DNA of 10,702 bases from an uncultured Mailhella sp. (GCA_944324625.1 CALUWZ010000051.1:1-10702), one strand, 5' to 3'. Counted from the stretch's first letter, positions 1 to 7,159 are shown. The notes: generated by a model from the letters alone, not told the origin. Numbers and translations are program-made.

Positions 1-34
1 AATAAAAAGGCAGGTTATCACCTGCCTTTTTATT
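1..34 (-). terminator. Rho-independent terminator of prmC, probably bidirectional
   Basis: Positions 1-15 and 20-34 are perfect reverse complements, giving a 15-bp stem with a G+C-rich core (GGCAGGT / ACCTGCC) and a 4-nt loop. The A-run on one flank and the T-run on the other let it work in both directions. On the minus strand the hairpin ends in a T-rich tail just after the prmC stop codon. That stop codon (30-32) lies inside the stem, so prmC ends within its own terminator. It may also serve a plus-strand gene to the left, which cannot be seen here. Confidence 0.85.
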
Positions 35-974
35 TTTTTAATGCATATAAGGCCCGCTCGCTGCCTGCCAAATCATACAGCGTGTGCACGTTTGAAAATG
101 CATATTTTTCACAAAGACAACGCACGGAATCACCTTGATTGTAACCGTGCTCGATCAGCAAAAGCCCACCGCTTTCCAGCACTTTTTCGGCCAAAATCAA
201 CAATCTTTCAATATGAAACAAACCAGTGAGGCCTTCGGAATTTTCCCCAGAAACCAACGCTGTTTGTGGCTCAAAATTTTTAACGCTTCTGTCCAGACAA
301 GCATATTCAAAATCAGGAATGTAAGGAGGATTGCTCACAAGACAGCAAAACTTTTTTCCCTGCGAATATGCAAGCAGCCGCCCGGCAAATTCCCCGTCGG
401 TAAAATCATCGGCATAAAAATTTGCTTTGGATGAAAGCCCCAGTGCACAGGCATTGCGTTTTGCCAGCGAAACAGCCTGATCATTAATATCAATTCCTAT
501 GCCGAAAGCTCTTGGCTCTTCTTTTAAAACAGACAGCAGAATGCATCCCGTGCCTGATCCCAAATCACAGACAGACAAAGTATCCGAGGCAGTGCCCCGA
601 AGATATCCTAGCGCCTCATCAACCAAAAGCTCCGTTTCTGGACGGGGAATAAGCGTAGAAGGTTCCGCAAAAAAGTTATATCCGTAAAATTCTTTTATCC
701 CCGTCAAATAAGCAAGAGGCTCCCCGCTTTTCCTTTTCTCATAGACTTCAGAAAACTGTCCGTATTCTTTTTCCGTTAAAACATAATCCCCGTGGCTGAG
801 CAAAAACACCTTGTCTTTTTGCAGAACAAATCCCAATAAATAATACAATTCATTGCGGGCCTCAGCCATGGTGGCCGCCGAGGACGAAAAAAAATCCGGG
901 TTCCTGTCATCCCCTGCTGCAAGCAAATCCCCCGCAAACCGATCAACCAAAGCCTTTATGCTGTCTGAAGCCAC
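30..974 (-). CDS. prmC: Peptide chain release factor N5-glutamine methyltransferase PrmC (HemK)
   Basis: This is a cytoplasmic S-adenosylmethionine-dependent enzyme that methylates the Gln of the GGQ motif in class I release factors (RF1/RF2), improving translation termination. The 314-residue product has the N-terminal helical domain (about 1-100), the IPRPETE segment (109-115), the SAM-binding GSGTG loop (139-143), the catalytic NPPY motif (215-218) and the usual DLAGSER-type ending. It starts with GTG at 974, preceded by a GGGGA ribosome site about 7 bases upstream. An internal ATG at residue 36 is possible, but starting there would remove N-terminal helix sequence that the family normally has. 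At 314 residues it is longer than the usual 275-290, mainly through a loop of about 14 residues near residues 21-35. It is not next to prfA here, unlike in many genomes. Confidence 0.95.
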   Translation of the reverse strand: MASDSIKALVDRFAGDLLAAGDDRNPDFFSSSAATMAEARNELYYLLGFVLQKDKVFLLSHGDYVLTEKEYGQFSEVYEKRKSGEPLAYLTGIKEFYGYNFFAEPSTLIPRPETELLVDEALGYLRGTASDTLSVCDLGSGTGCILLSVLKEEPRAFGIGIDINDQAVSLAKRNACALGLSSKANFYADDFTDGEFAGRLLAYSQGKKFCCLVSNPPYIPDFEYACLDRSVKNFEPQTALVSGENSEGLTGLFHIERLLILAEKVLESGGLLLIEHGYNQGDSVRCLCEKYAFSNVHTLYDLAGSERALYALKK

Positions 975-1020
975 AATTTTCCCCGTTTTCTTAATTTTTT
1001 TTTCTTTACATTTTTGTTAT

Positions 1021-1034
1021 AAAAAAAAAAAAAA
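1021..1034. repeat. A14 homopolymer tract upstream of prmC
   Basis: Fourteen consecutive A residues lie 47-60 bp upstream of the prmC GTG start (T14 in the direction of prmC). Tracts this long are prone to slipped-strand length change and to intrinsic bending. No function is shown by the sequence itself. Confidence 0.6.
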
Positions 1035-1180
1035 CAATATATTTAAATCAAGCCTCTTTTCATGCTGTTCCTATAAAATATAAGCAATGCTGCCCAAAAA
1101 TCAACAAGTAATATTGTATCATTTATTCACAAACCATTATACCGTCAATATTTAACATTTTAAAGCGTCTGCCCCTCCTT

Positions 1181-1195
1181 ATTTGTCTGACAAAT
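1181..1195. promoter_or_regulatory. Perfect 15-bp palindrome, candidate operator
   Basis: ATTTGTC-T-GACAAAT is a perfect inverted repeat with 7-bp arms around one base. The central TTGTCTGACAA has the TTGT-NNN-ACAA layout typical of GntR-type (FadR subfamily) operators. A 1-nt centre is too tight for an RNA hairpin of that length, so a dimeric DNA-binding protein is the likelier reader. It lies 231 bp before the YeiH-type start and about 140 bp before its predicted promoter, so the target gene is uncertain. Confidence 0.35.
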
Positions 1196-1331
1196 TTGTT
1201 TTTTTTAAATTTTTTTGCATTATTTAACTTACAGCAAATAACATATTGTAATAATAAATTTTTTAATCAAATTATTTTTTACAATTAATTTCATGAAAAA
1301 ATTTTTCCAAAAATAATGTGAAAAGATTTAC

Positions 1332-1359
1332 TTGCCAAATTCAGAAAATATAGTAAAAT
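1332..1359 (+). promoter_or_regulatory. Putative sigma70-type promoter of the YeiH-type gene
   Basis: TTGCCA (1332-1337) and TAAAAT (1354-1359) are separated by 16 bases, a near-consensus -35/-10 pair. It would start transcription near 1366 and leave a leader of about 60 nt before the ATG at 1426. The surroundings are so A+T-rich that chance matches are easy. Confidence 0.4.
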
Positions 1360-1425
1360 ACATTTTAATAAAAAAGTGCGTTTGCACAAAATTTTTATTA
1401 GGGAAATTTTAACAAGGAGAGTCGT

Positions 1426-3159
1426 ATGTCTCAACATGATGAAAGCATCGTCATAGACAGAGCGAAAAGCAGCTGGTCTGACCTTTGGAAAAAGGAAGAC
1501 TACTGGGCAATTTGGGTAGGCGTAGCAATTGTATTGCTGTCTATTTTCATGATCCTTCCTGCAAAATCTGAATTTATTCAAAAAATTCAGACCCAAAACG
1601 AAATCATCGCAATTGAAAAAGAAAAACCCTATGAAACAGTTGCACTGATTGAAGCCAAAAAAGCTAAAAAAGCTGTTATGGGCGGCGCATTGCCTGCAAT
1701 GAAAGAATTCAAATCCTATTTTGCAACTCCCAAAAAATGGAACGGCAACATTTTGGATTCCATGGTTCTTTCTCAGGCTCAGGCAGACAAAGAAAATGCT
1801 GCTCTTTTGCCTAAAGTTGAAGAAGCCAGCGCAGCTGCCAGCCTTGCCAAAGAAGTTGCCGTTACCGCAGACAAACTCGCTGCTGATGCCAACTATCAGG
1901 ATGCACAGCTGAATGCTGCTGCTGAAGAAGCAATCGGCGCTTGGCAAAAAGCAGAAAGCGCAGCTTCCAAGCTTTCCGAAAAAATCGTTAAACCCTACAA
2001 CCTCTTCCCCAAAATGATTTTGCTCGGTGTTGGCATTGCCCTTATCATGAGCATCGGCATTTTCTTCATGGGTTCCAGTGTTGCTAAATTCATCGGCGGC
2101 TTTATCGGCGTTTACTTCCTTTGCGTTGTCGCACAAATCCTCGGCGTACACAAAGGAATGAGCTACTACGGCATTAACGCGGAAATCTGGTCCATCGTTC
2201 TCGGCATGCTCGTTGCAAACACCGTAAAAACCCCAAGCTGGATGATGCCTGCAGTTCAAGTTGAGTACTACATCAAAACAGGTCTTGTACTCCTCGGCGG
2301 TGAAGTTCTCTTCACAAAAATCGTTGCAATCGGTATCCCCGGCATCTTCGTAGCATGGGTTGTAACGCCTATCGTTCTTATTTCTACCTTCATTTTCGGT
2401 CAAAAAGTTCTGAAAATGGAATCCAAGACCCTGAACATCACCATTTCTGCCGACATGTCCGTTTGCGGTACCTCTGCTGCCATTGCTACCGCTGCTGCCT
2501 GCCGCGCTAAAAAAGAAGAACTTACCCTTGCCGTAGGTCTTTCTCTTACCTTCACAGCCATCATGATGATTGCTCTTCCTGCTGCCATTAAGGCTATCGG
2601 CCTTGACGCAGTTCTCGGCGGTGCATGGATCGGCGGTACAATCGACTCCACCGGTGCTGTTGCTGCTGCAGGCGCTTTCCTCGGCGATACCGCTATGCAG
2701 GTTGCTGCTACCATTAAGATGATTCAAAACGTTCTTATCGGTGTAACCGCATTCTTTGTAGCTCTTTACTTCACCACCAAAGTTGAACACAGCGGTGACG
2801 GCAAAGTAAGCCTCATGGAAATCTGGCACAGATTCCCCAAGTTTGTTATCGGCTTCCTTGGCGTATCCATTCTCCTTTCTTCCATGGCTGCATCTTACGG
2901 TTCCGACCTTTCATACTCCATCATCGACAAAGGTATTGTTGACGTAACCAAGGGTCTCCGCGGCTGGTACTTTGCTCTTGCCTTCATCTCTGTAGGCCTT
3001 GCAACCAACTTCCGTGAACTTGCCAGCTACTTCAAAGGCGGCAAACCACTCATCCTTTATGTTTGCGGTCAATCCTTCAACCTCGCACTGACCCTGTTCA
3101 TGGCATGGGTAATGTTCGACCTTGCATTCCCCGAAATTAAGGCTTCTATCCTGCAATAA
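1426..3159 (+). CDS. YeiH/UPF0324-family membrane transporter (putative sulfate exporter family), long form with N-terminal extension
   Basis: This is an integral membrane protein of the YeiH family (Cons_hypoth698), often annotated as a putative sulfate exporter. The true substrate is not established by sequence. The start is fixed by AAGGAGA at 1414-1420. Of 577 residues, 1-28 are polar, about 29-46 form a first membrane helix, and 47-190 form an Ala/Lys/Glu-rich, probably helical or coiled-coil soluble stretch. From about 195 to the end comes the multi-helix YeiH core. Core hallmarks are SVCGTSAAIA (345-354), the conserved GGTIDSTGAVAAAGA block (403-417), KMIQN (431-435) and the C-terminal GLATNFREL region (524-532). 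Ordinary YeiH proteins are about 330-350 residues, so the extension is the main difference. Codon use is highly biased: no TTA or CTA and a single TCA codon, which suggests strong expression. It is monocistronic, with a terminator directly downstream. Confidence 0.85.
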   Translation: MSQHDESIVIDRAKSSWSDLWKKEDYWAIWVGVAIVLLSIFMILPAKSEFIQKIQTQNEIIAIEKEKPYETVALIEAKKAKKAVMGGALPAMKEFKSYFATPKKWNGNILDSMVLSQAQADKENAALLPKVEEASAAASLAKEVAVTADKLAADANYQDAQLNAAAEEAIGAWQKAESAASKLSEKIVKPYNLFPKMILLGVGIALIMSIGIFFMGSSVAKFIGGFIGVYFLCVVAQILGVHKGMSYYGINAEIWSIVLGMLVANTVKTPSWMMPAVQVEYYIKTGLVLLGGEVLFTKIVAIGIPGIFVAWVVTPIVLISTFIFGQKVLKMESKTLNITISADMSVCGTSAAIATAAACRAKKEELTLAVGLSLTFTAIMMIALPAAIKAIGLDAVLGGAWIGGTIDSTGAVAAAGAFLGDTAMQVAATIKMIQNVLIGVTAFFVALYFTTKVEHSGDGKVSLMEIWHRFPKFVIGFLGVSILLSSMAASYGSDLSYSIIDKGIVDVTKGLRGWYFALAFISVGLATNFRELASYFKGGKPLILYVCGQSFNLALTLFMAWVMFDLAFPEIKASILQ

Positions 3160-3180
3160 GCAGCTGAGCTTTAACCGATA

Positions 3181-3210
3181 AAAAAACCACCTGAAAAGGT
3201 GGTTTTTTTA
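3181..3210 (+). terminator. Rho-independent terminator after the YeiH-type gene
   Basis: AAAAAACCACCT (3181-3192) and AGGTGGTTTTTT (3197-3208) form a perfect 12-bp stem closed by a GAAA tetraloop, followed by more T residues. It begins 21 bases after the stop codon, so the transporter gene is transcribed alone. The A-run on the left could let it act on the minus strand too. Confidence 0.92.
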
Positions 3211-3444
3211 TTTAACCGCCAAATTAATCCGATATGCTTTTATGCACAGCCCCAAAACAGCCGTTCAGTTATTGTGCTGCATTTTCAGCCCCTCCCGCAT
3301 GGGACTGCCAACTTTGTTGAACAGACACCGAATACTGACAGCATATTACTGACCTAACCTGTTATATTTTTGAATAAATCCTGAAATTGCCCCTTTATTG
3401 CAGAAAGCTTTGCAGCAAGCTTGAATTGTAAAGCAGGTATGAAT

Positions 3445-4251
3445 ATGGATTTTCTGCATAAAGAACTTATTAATAGAGAACATATCGGCAATATCATCAA
3501 ACAGGCTCTGAACGATGACAGAAAACTTTTTTGCCGTCACCAACATGCCGACGACAACGAAGAAGTGCAAATTACCTGTGTAAAATCGACAGATACGCAC
3601 TTATATTTTATGGTAACCCATTGCGCACAATTTGAAATGCAAATCAATGACCTCTTGACAATTCATTTTACCGTCCGCCATGAAAACAGATTTCTGCCCT
3701 GCGAAATTTCCGTACGCGCAAAATCCTTCCGCCTTTATCAGGGAAAACTCTTTTTTTACACCTCATATCCCATAAGCATACGGCACAGACAGCGCCGTCT
3801 TTTTGCCCGCTATCCCGTAACTGCGGACTGTTTTTCGCAAATGGAGCTTGCCTATACCAACAGCGATTATTTTTATCGGGACAAATGGAATATTTTCCCG
3901 CCTGAACTTGTGAATATCGGCAATATCTCCATAGGGGGGATAATGCTTTTTCTCAGACAGAATGACAGCTGGGAAAAAAAATTAACATATAAGTCAACAC
4001 TCATTTTAAGCTGTACATTCAATACGGAAGACAGTCACCCGGCTGAAAAAAATGCTTTTTACATTGCAGGAAACATTTTGGACATTCAGCAGGCCGGCCA
4101 TTGCAAAATAAAGCAAATCCGCGCCAAATTCAGTCATTGGACATATCAGCACAATATCAGCTGGAAAGAAATAAAAGAAAATGAAGGCATTGAGGCCATG
4201 GCAAAATTCCTGTTTCACTATGCCTACAAAAACAAGCTGGTCACATATTAA
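3445..4251 (+). CDS. PilZ-domain protein with YcgR-like N-terminal domain, predicted c-di-GMP receptor
   Basis: PilZ domains bind cyclic di-GMP. YcgR-type proteins pair an N-terminal beta domain with PilZ and typically adjust flagellar motor or surface behaviour. Here, counting from the ATG at 3445 (268 residues), the RxxxR signature is at R118-R122 within RRLFARYPV and the second signature (D/N)xSxxG is at N160-S162-G165 (NISIGG). Residues about 30-110 look like the YcgR-type N-terminal domain. The first ligand residue of the second motif is Asn rather than the commoner Asp. I chose 3445 because AGG at 3435-3437 is well spaced for it. ATG 3439 and TTG 3421 are in frame and remain possible. 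The next gene starts 31 bp downstream and encodes a GGDEF protein, so the two probably form one operon and pathway. The actual effector target is unknown. Confidence 0.75.
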   Translation: MDFLHKELINREHIGNIIKQALNDDRKLFCRHQHADDNEEVQITCVKSTDTHLYFMVTHCAQFEMQINDLLTIHFTVRHENRFLPCEISVRAKSFRLYQGKLFFYTSYPISIRHRQRRLFARYPVTADCFSQMELAYTNSDYFYRDKWNIFPPELVNIGNISIGGIMLFLRQNDSWEKKLTYKSTLILSCTFNTEDSHPAEKNAFYIAGNILDIQQAGHCKIKQIRAKFSHWTYQHNISWKEIKENEGIEAMAKFLFHYAYKNKLVTY

Positions 4252-4272
4252 CACTCAGCATGCTGCTGCCGC

Positions 4273-4278
4273 GGGAGA
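4273..4278 (+). promoter_or_regulatory. Ribosome binding site deciding the start of the GGDEF gene
   Basis: GGGAGA ends 4 bases before the ATG at 4283. An earlier in-frame ATG at 4181 would overlap the PilZ gene by 71 bases, has no comparable site, and adds 34 residues without family character. The 4283 start is therefore preferred. Confidence 0.65.
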
Positions 4279-4282
4279 AAAC

Positions 4283-5608
4283 ATGTTTTCAAAAAATATC
4301 ATACACAATATTTTGGACGGATTTGACGGAATAGCCTATCTTACCGATTTCAACACCCATGAATTGCTGTATATAAACGAAAAACTTGCATCTTATTTAA
4401 ATATTAAGCAAAAAGATGAATATGCCCGCAGAAAATGCCATGAAGTACTGCAGGAAAAAGACTGCCCCTGCACGTTTTGCAGCAGCAAGCTGCTTTCGCT
4501 GAACAAAATTCACGGCTGGGAGCTCTATAATCCGCAGCTGCAGCGTTTTTTTGAATTTAAAGAATCTGTGTTTGAAGCTGAAGGCAAAAAACTGCGTTTA
4601 AAATTCGGCGTTGACGTCACTCATTTAAAAAAATACATCGATGCCATTGAAGCCAATTATTCCCGCGAACAAATTCTGGTAAACTGTGCCAAGGCCATGT
4701 GCTCCGAAGAAAATTTTGATTATGCTGTTTCGTCGATTTTGGAACAGATTGTCCTGTTCTTCAATGCCGACAGGTCCTATCTCTTTGAACACGACATAAA
4801 TTTAAATACGCTCATTGCCACACACGTTTACGTAAAACCTCAGGTAAAATCTTTCAGAAATATTTTGTCCGCCGTGGCGCAGGACGAACTGCAGGAATGG
4901 CTGTATCAGTTTTATAACGGAAATGAAGTATATCTGCAGAATGTTGAAACGGATTTGGATTTATACCCTGAACTTTATGAAGCATTTAAAGAACGGGATA
5001 TTCAAAATCTTCTCATTTTTCCCATCTGCAGCAAAGATAAATTTATCGGAATCATTGGCGTGGACAATGCAAGAAACAATCTCAAAAACAAAGAACTGCT
5101 GTGTACAATTGCCTTGTTTGTCATTGACAATCTGCAAAAAAGAAAAACTATTGACACACTCAGTTTCATCAACGAAACAGATGTGCTTACAGGCAATTAC
5201 AACAGAAAAAAATTCAATTCCGTTATCCGCAGGCTTCACAACATTCAGGGACAATTCGGAATTATTTATGTAACCATAAATGAACTGAAAAAAATAAACG
5301 ACACTCGGGGAAGAGAATACGGTGATGGTCTTCTGCAGGAAGTCAGCATATTTTTGACAAAGCATTTTGCCAATCATATTTACCGCATAAGCGGAGACGA
5401 ATTTGTCATCATTTTGGAAAACACTGCAAAAGACATTTTTGAAAAACGTGTAAATCAATTTATGGAAGAATTGAAATTCAAACCCTCCATGAGCCTTTCC
5501 GTAGGAGAATGCTGGGGAGAAAATGAATTTATTGACGATATCCTGCAAAAAGCCGATCAAATTATGTTCAAACGCAAAACAGAATACTCCTCGGAAAAAC
5601 AAGCGTAA
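4283..5608 (+). CDS. PAS-GAF-GGDEF protein with a probably degenerate diguanylate cyclase domain
   Basis: The 441-residue product has no evident membrane helix. It carries a PAS-like domain (about 1-115) with a Cys cluster (C52, C61, C63, C66), a GAF-like domain (about 130-285) and a C-terminal GGDEF domain (about 290-435). GGDEF domains make cyclic di-GMP from two GTP. Present are the DxLTGxxNR entry motif (300-308), the IND triplet (338-340), the G347-D348 pair, the signature as SGDEF (370-374) and a shifted ADQIMFKRK ending. Against activity, the usual DxD metal site is T331-I332-N333, so the first Mg-binding Asp is lost. The product-inhibition RxxD site upstream of the signature is also missing. 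It may be inactive, weakly active or a GTP/c-di-GMP-binding sensor. It lies 31 bp behind the PilZ gene in the same direction, suggesting a sensor-receptor pair. Confidence 0.85.
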   Translation: MFSKNIIHNILDGFDGIAYLTDFNTHELLYINEKLASYLNIKQKDEYARRKCHEVLQEKDCPCTFCSSKLLSLNKIHGWELYNPQLQRFFEFKESVFEAEGKKLRLKFGVDVTHLKKYIDAIEANYSREQILVNCAKAMCSEENFDYAVSSILEQIVLFFNADRSYLFEHDINLNTLIATHVYVKPQVKSFRNILSAVAQDELQEWLYQFYNGNEVYLQNVETDLDLYPELYEAFKERDIQNLLIFPICSKDKFIGIIGVDNARNNLKNKELLCTIALFVIDNLQKRKTIDTLSFINETDVLTGNYNRKKFNSVIRRLHNIQGQFGIIYVTINELKKINDTRGREYGDGLLQEVSIFLTKHFANHIYRISGDEFVIILENTAKDIFEKRVNQFMEELKFKPSMSLSVGECWGENEFIDDILQKADQIMFKRKTEYSSEKQA

Positions 5609-5654
5609 GCGGCAGGCCGCTCAATACGCATTTCTGCTCACTGCCGTAAAAAAT

Positions 5655-5689
5655 AACTCTTATCCGCTTTTCAGCGATAAGAGTTTTTT
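5655..5689. terminator. Bidirectional Rho-independent terminator between the GGDEF gene and phoU
   Basis: AACTCTTATC (5655-5664) and GATAAGAGTT (5676-5685) form a 10-bp stem around an 11-nt loop that can add a GC/GC pair. T5684-T5689 gives a plus-strand tail. On the minus strand the stem is followed by TATTTTTTACGG. It sits between the convergent ends of the GGDEF gene (5608) and phoU (5743) and probably stops transcripts from both sides. Confidence 0.88.
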
Positions 5690-5720
5690 ACTGCCTGCCG
5701 GTTTCAGAACAAAAGCGACT

Positions 5721-5757
5721 TTTCAGGGTCTGTCTGTCAGTTTCAGAACCTGTCTGT
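5721..5757. repeat. Imperfect 17-bp direct repeat spanning the phoU stop codon
   Basis: TTTCAGGGTCTGTCTGT (5721-5737) and TTTCAGAACCTGTCTGT (5741-5757) match at 14 of 17 positions with a 20-bp period. The second copy contains the phoU stop codon (5743-5745). It looks like a small local duplication at the 3' end of phoU. A further GTTTCAGAAC copy lies at 5701-5710. Confidence 0.6.
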
Positions 5758-6399
5758 ATTTTTATGATTTCCCGTAATGGCAAATTCAACCCATTCCGCA
5801 ATATTTGTGGCATGATCGCCGATACGTTCGAGATACTTCGCAACCATAATCAAATCTATGGCAAGTTCTCCCTGTTCCTGCGCATTGTTATTGATAAAGC
5901 GGATAAGATCCTGTTTTACCTGTTCAAACAAATCATCCACAATGTCATCCTGCTTGATGATTGCGCCGGCCAAAGCCAAATCCTGTTTGACATAAGCCGT
6001 TACGCAGTCGGAAACCATGGCCATTACCTGTTTGCTCATGCTTTCTATTTTGGATACTTCAAAATTTTCGTATGCTTCGTCATTGGTGATGATTTCTGCA
6101 ATGTCTGCAGCCTGATCACCTATGCGTTCCATATCGGTAATAATTTTCAGGGCTGCCGAAACTTCACGCAAATCCTTGGCAACGGGCTGCTGCCGCAGCA
6201 AAAGCCGCAGACAGAGATTTTCTATTTCTTTCTCTATTCTGTCAATTTCGTTTTCCACGTCATAAACGGTTTTTGCCTTGCAGCTGCTGTTTTTCAATAA
6301 AATGGAAGTTGCCTTGCAGATGGCGATTTCGCAAAGTTCCCCCATATAAACCAAATGTTCATGCAGTTCATTCATTTCTTTTTCAAAGGTATTTCGCAT
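5743..6399 (-). CDS. phoU: Phosphate transport system regulatory protein PhoU
   Basis: PhoU is a cytoplasmic, peripheral-membrane helical protein. It links the Pst transporter to the PhoR/PhoB-type sensor system, keeps the Pho response off when phosphate is plentiful, and limits Pst uptake. The 218-residue length is normal. The family's internal duplication is clear: two three-helix repeats carry the metal-binding helices ITDMERIGDQAADIAE (87-102) and AKYLERIGDHATNIAEW (187-203). The ATG overlaps the pstB stop by one base (TAATG), and an AGGAAGG sequence inside the end of pstB serves as ribosome site, so it is translationally coupled to pstB. It is the last gene of the operon. No phoB or phoR gene is present in this window. 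Confidence 0.97.
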   Translation of the reverse strand: MRNTFEKEMNELHEHLVYMGELCEIAICKATSILLKNSSCKAKTVYDVENEIDRIEKEIENLCLRLLLRQQPVAKDLREVSAALKIITDMERIGDQAADIAEIITNDEAYENFEVSKIESMSKQVMAMVSDCVTAYVKQDLALAGAIIKQDDIVDDLFEQVKQDLIRFINNNAQEQGELAIDLIMVAKYLERIGDHATNIAEWVEFAITGNHKNTDRF

Positions 6400-7148
6400 T
6401 ATCCGAACCTTCCTGTAATATAGTCTTCCGTTCTTTTGTCATGCGGAACGGAAAAAAGTGTATCCGTACTGTCATATTCAATCACTTCGCCAAGCAGAAA
6501 AAAAGCCGTATTGTCAGAAATGCGCGCTGCCTGCTGCATATTGTGGGTAACTATGACAATGGTGTACTGTTCTTTCAGTTCCACAACAAGGTCTTCGATT
6601 TTTGCCGTGGAAATGGGATCAAGGGCTGATGTCGGTTCATCCATGAGCAGAACTTCAGGATTGACGGCCAGCGCACGGGCAATGCAAAGACGCTGCTGCT
6701 GTCCGCCTGAAAGGCCCAAGGCATTTTTATTGAGTCTGTCTTTGCTTTCTTCCCAAACGGCAGCTTTTTTCAATGAACTTTCCACAATTTCATCAAGAAC
6801 CGCTTTTCGGGTAATGCCGTGGGTACGCGGCCCGAAAGCGATATTGTCATAAATGCTCATGGGGAACAGATTGGGCTTTTGAAAAACCATGCCTACTTTT
6901 TTTCTGAGCAGGTTTACATCATATTCCGTATATACATTTTTTCCGTCAAGCAAAATTTCACCCTGAATTTTGCATCCCTGAACCAAATCATTCATTCTGT
7001 TGACGGATTTCAGCAGCGTTGATTTTCCGCAGCCCGAAGGACCGATAAAAGCAGTGACATTATTGGCGGGAATATTGAGATTTATGTCTTTCAGAGCATG
7101 GAAATCGTCATAATGCAGATTGACATGCCGTATAATAATTTTATCCAT
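6399..7148 (-). CDS. pstB: Phosphate ABC transporter ATP-binding protein PstB
   Basis: This is the ATPase subunit of the PstSCAB phosphate importer, on the cytoplasmic face of the membrane, where it drives PstC/PstA. It has 249 residues, the usual length. All ABC motifs are intact: Walker [10 protein letters not shown] (36-44), Q-loop FQKPNLFP (89-96), signature LSGGQQQR (146-153), Walker B VLLMDEP (166-172) and the switch His in VTHNMQQA (H202). FPMSIYDN after the Q-loop is typical of PstB. AAAGGAT lies just before the ATG. The gap to the upstream pstA stop is 11 bp, and its own stop overlaps the phoU start, so it sits in the middle of one transcript. Confidence 0.98.
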   Translation of the reverse strand: MDKIIIRHVNLHYDDFHALKDINLNIPANNVTAFIGPSGCGKSTLLKSVNRMNDLVQGCKIQGEILLDGKNVYTEYDVNLLRKKVGMVFQKPNLFPMSIYDNIAFGPRTHGITRKAVLDEIVESSLKKAAVWEESKDRLNKNALGLSGGQQQRLCIARALAVNPEVLLMDEPTSALDPISTAKIEDLVVELKEQYTIVIVTHNMQQAARISDNTAFFLLGEVIEYDSTDTLFSVPHDKRTEDYITGRFG

Positions 7149-7159
7149 GAACCATCCTT

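Larger units (their letters stand above)
975..1425. other. 451-bp A+T-rich intergenic region between divergent prmC and the YeiH-type gene
   Basis: I see no gene or structured RNA here. The region is strongly A+T-rich and must hold the start signals of both flanking genes. Recognisable pieces are an A14 homopolymer (1021-1034), a perfect 15-bp palindrome (1181-1195), T-rich tracts around 1199-1216, and a TTGCCA/TAAAAT promoter pair (1332-1359) for the rightward gene. No convincing promoter was found for prmC on the minus strand. Confidence 0.6.

Noticed and set aside
1181..1216. Palindrome followed by T-runs read as a terminator
   Set aside because: The symmetric arms leave a 1-nt loop, the stem is A+T-rich, and it lies far from the end of any plus-strand gene, so an operator fits better.
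1291..2829. Long open frame (512 codons) on the minus strand opposite the YeiH-type gene
   Set aside because: It is exactly codon-aligned with the sense gene, and its openness follows from the absence of TTA, CTA and TCA codons there. Its Cys/Asn/Phe-rich translation has no family character and no ribosome site was seen.
3214..3444. Possible small gene or RNA between the terminator and the PilZ gene
   Set aside because: No open frame with a ribosome site and no stable structure stood out; it is best read as the upstream region of the PilZ-GGDEF operon, though I found no clear promoter in it.
4961..5602. 213-codon open frame on the minus strand opposite the GGDEF gene
   Set aside because: The sense strand encodes clear PAS, GAF and GGDEF motifs. 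The antisense product is Phe-rich and without recognisable features.
5764..6300. 178-codon plus-strand open frame opposite phoU
   Set aside because: phoU is unmistakable on the other strand. The plus frame gives an aromatic-rich shadow product.
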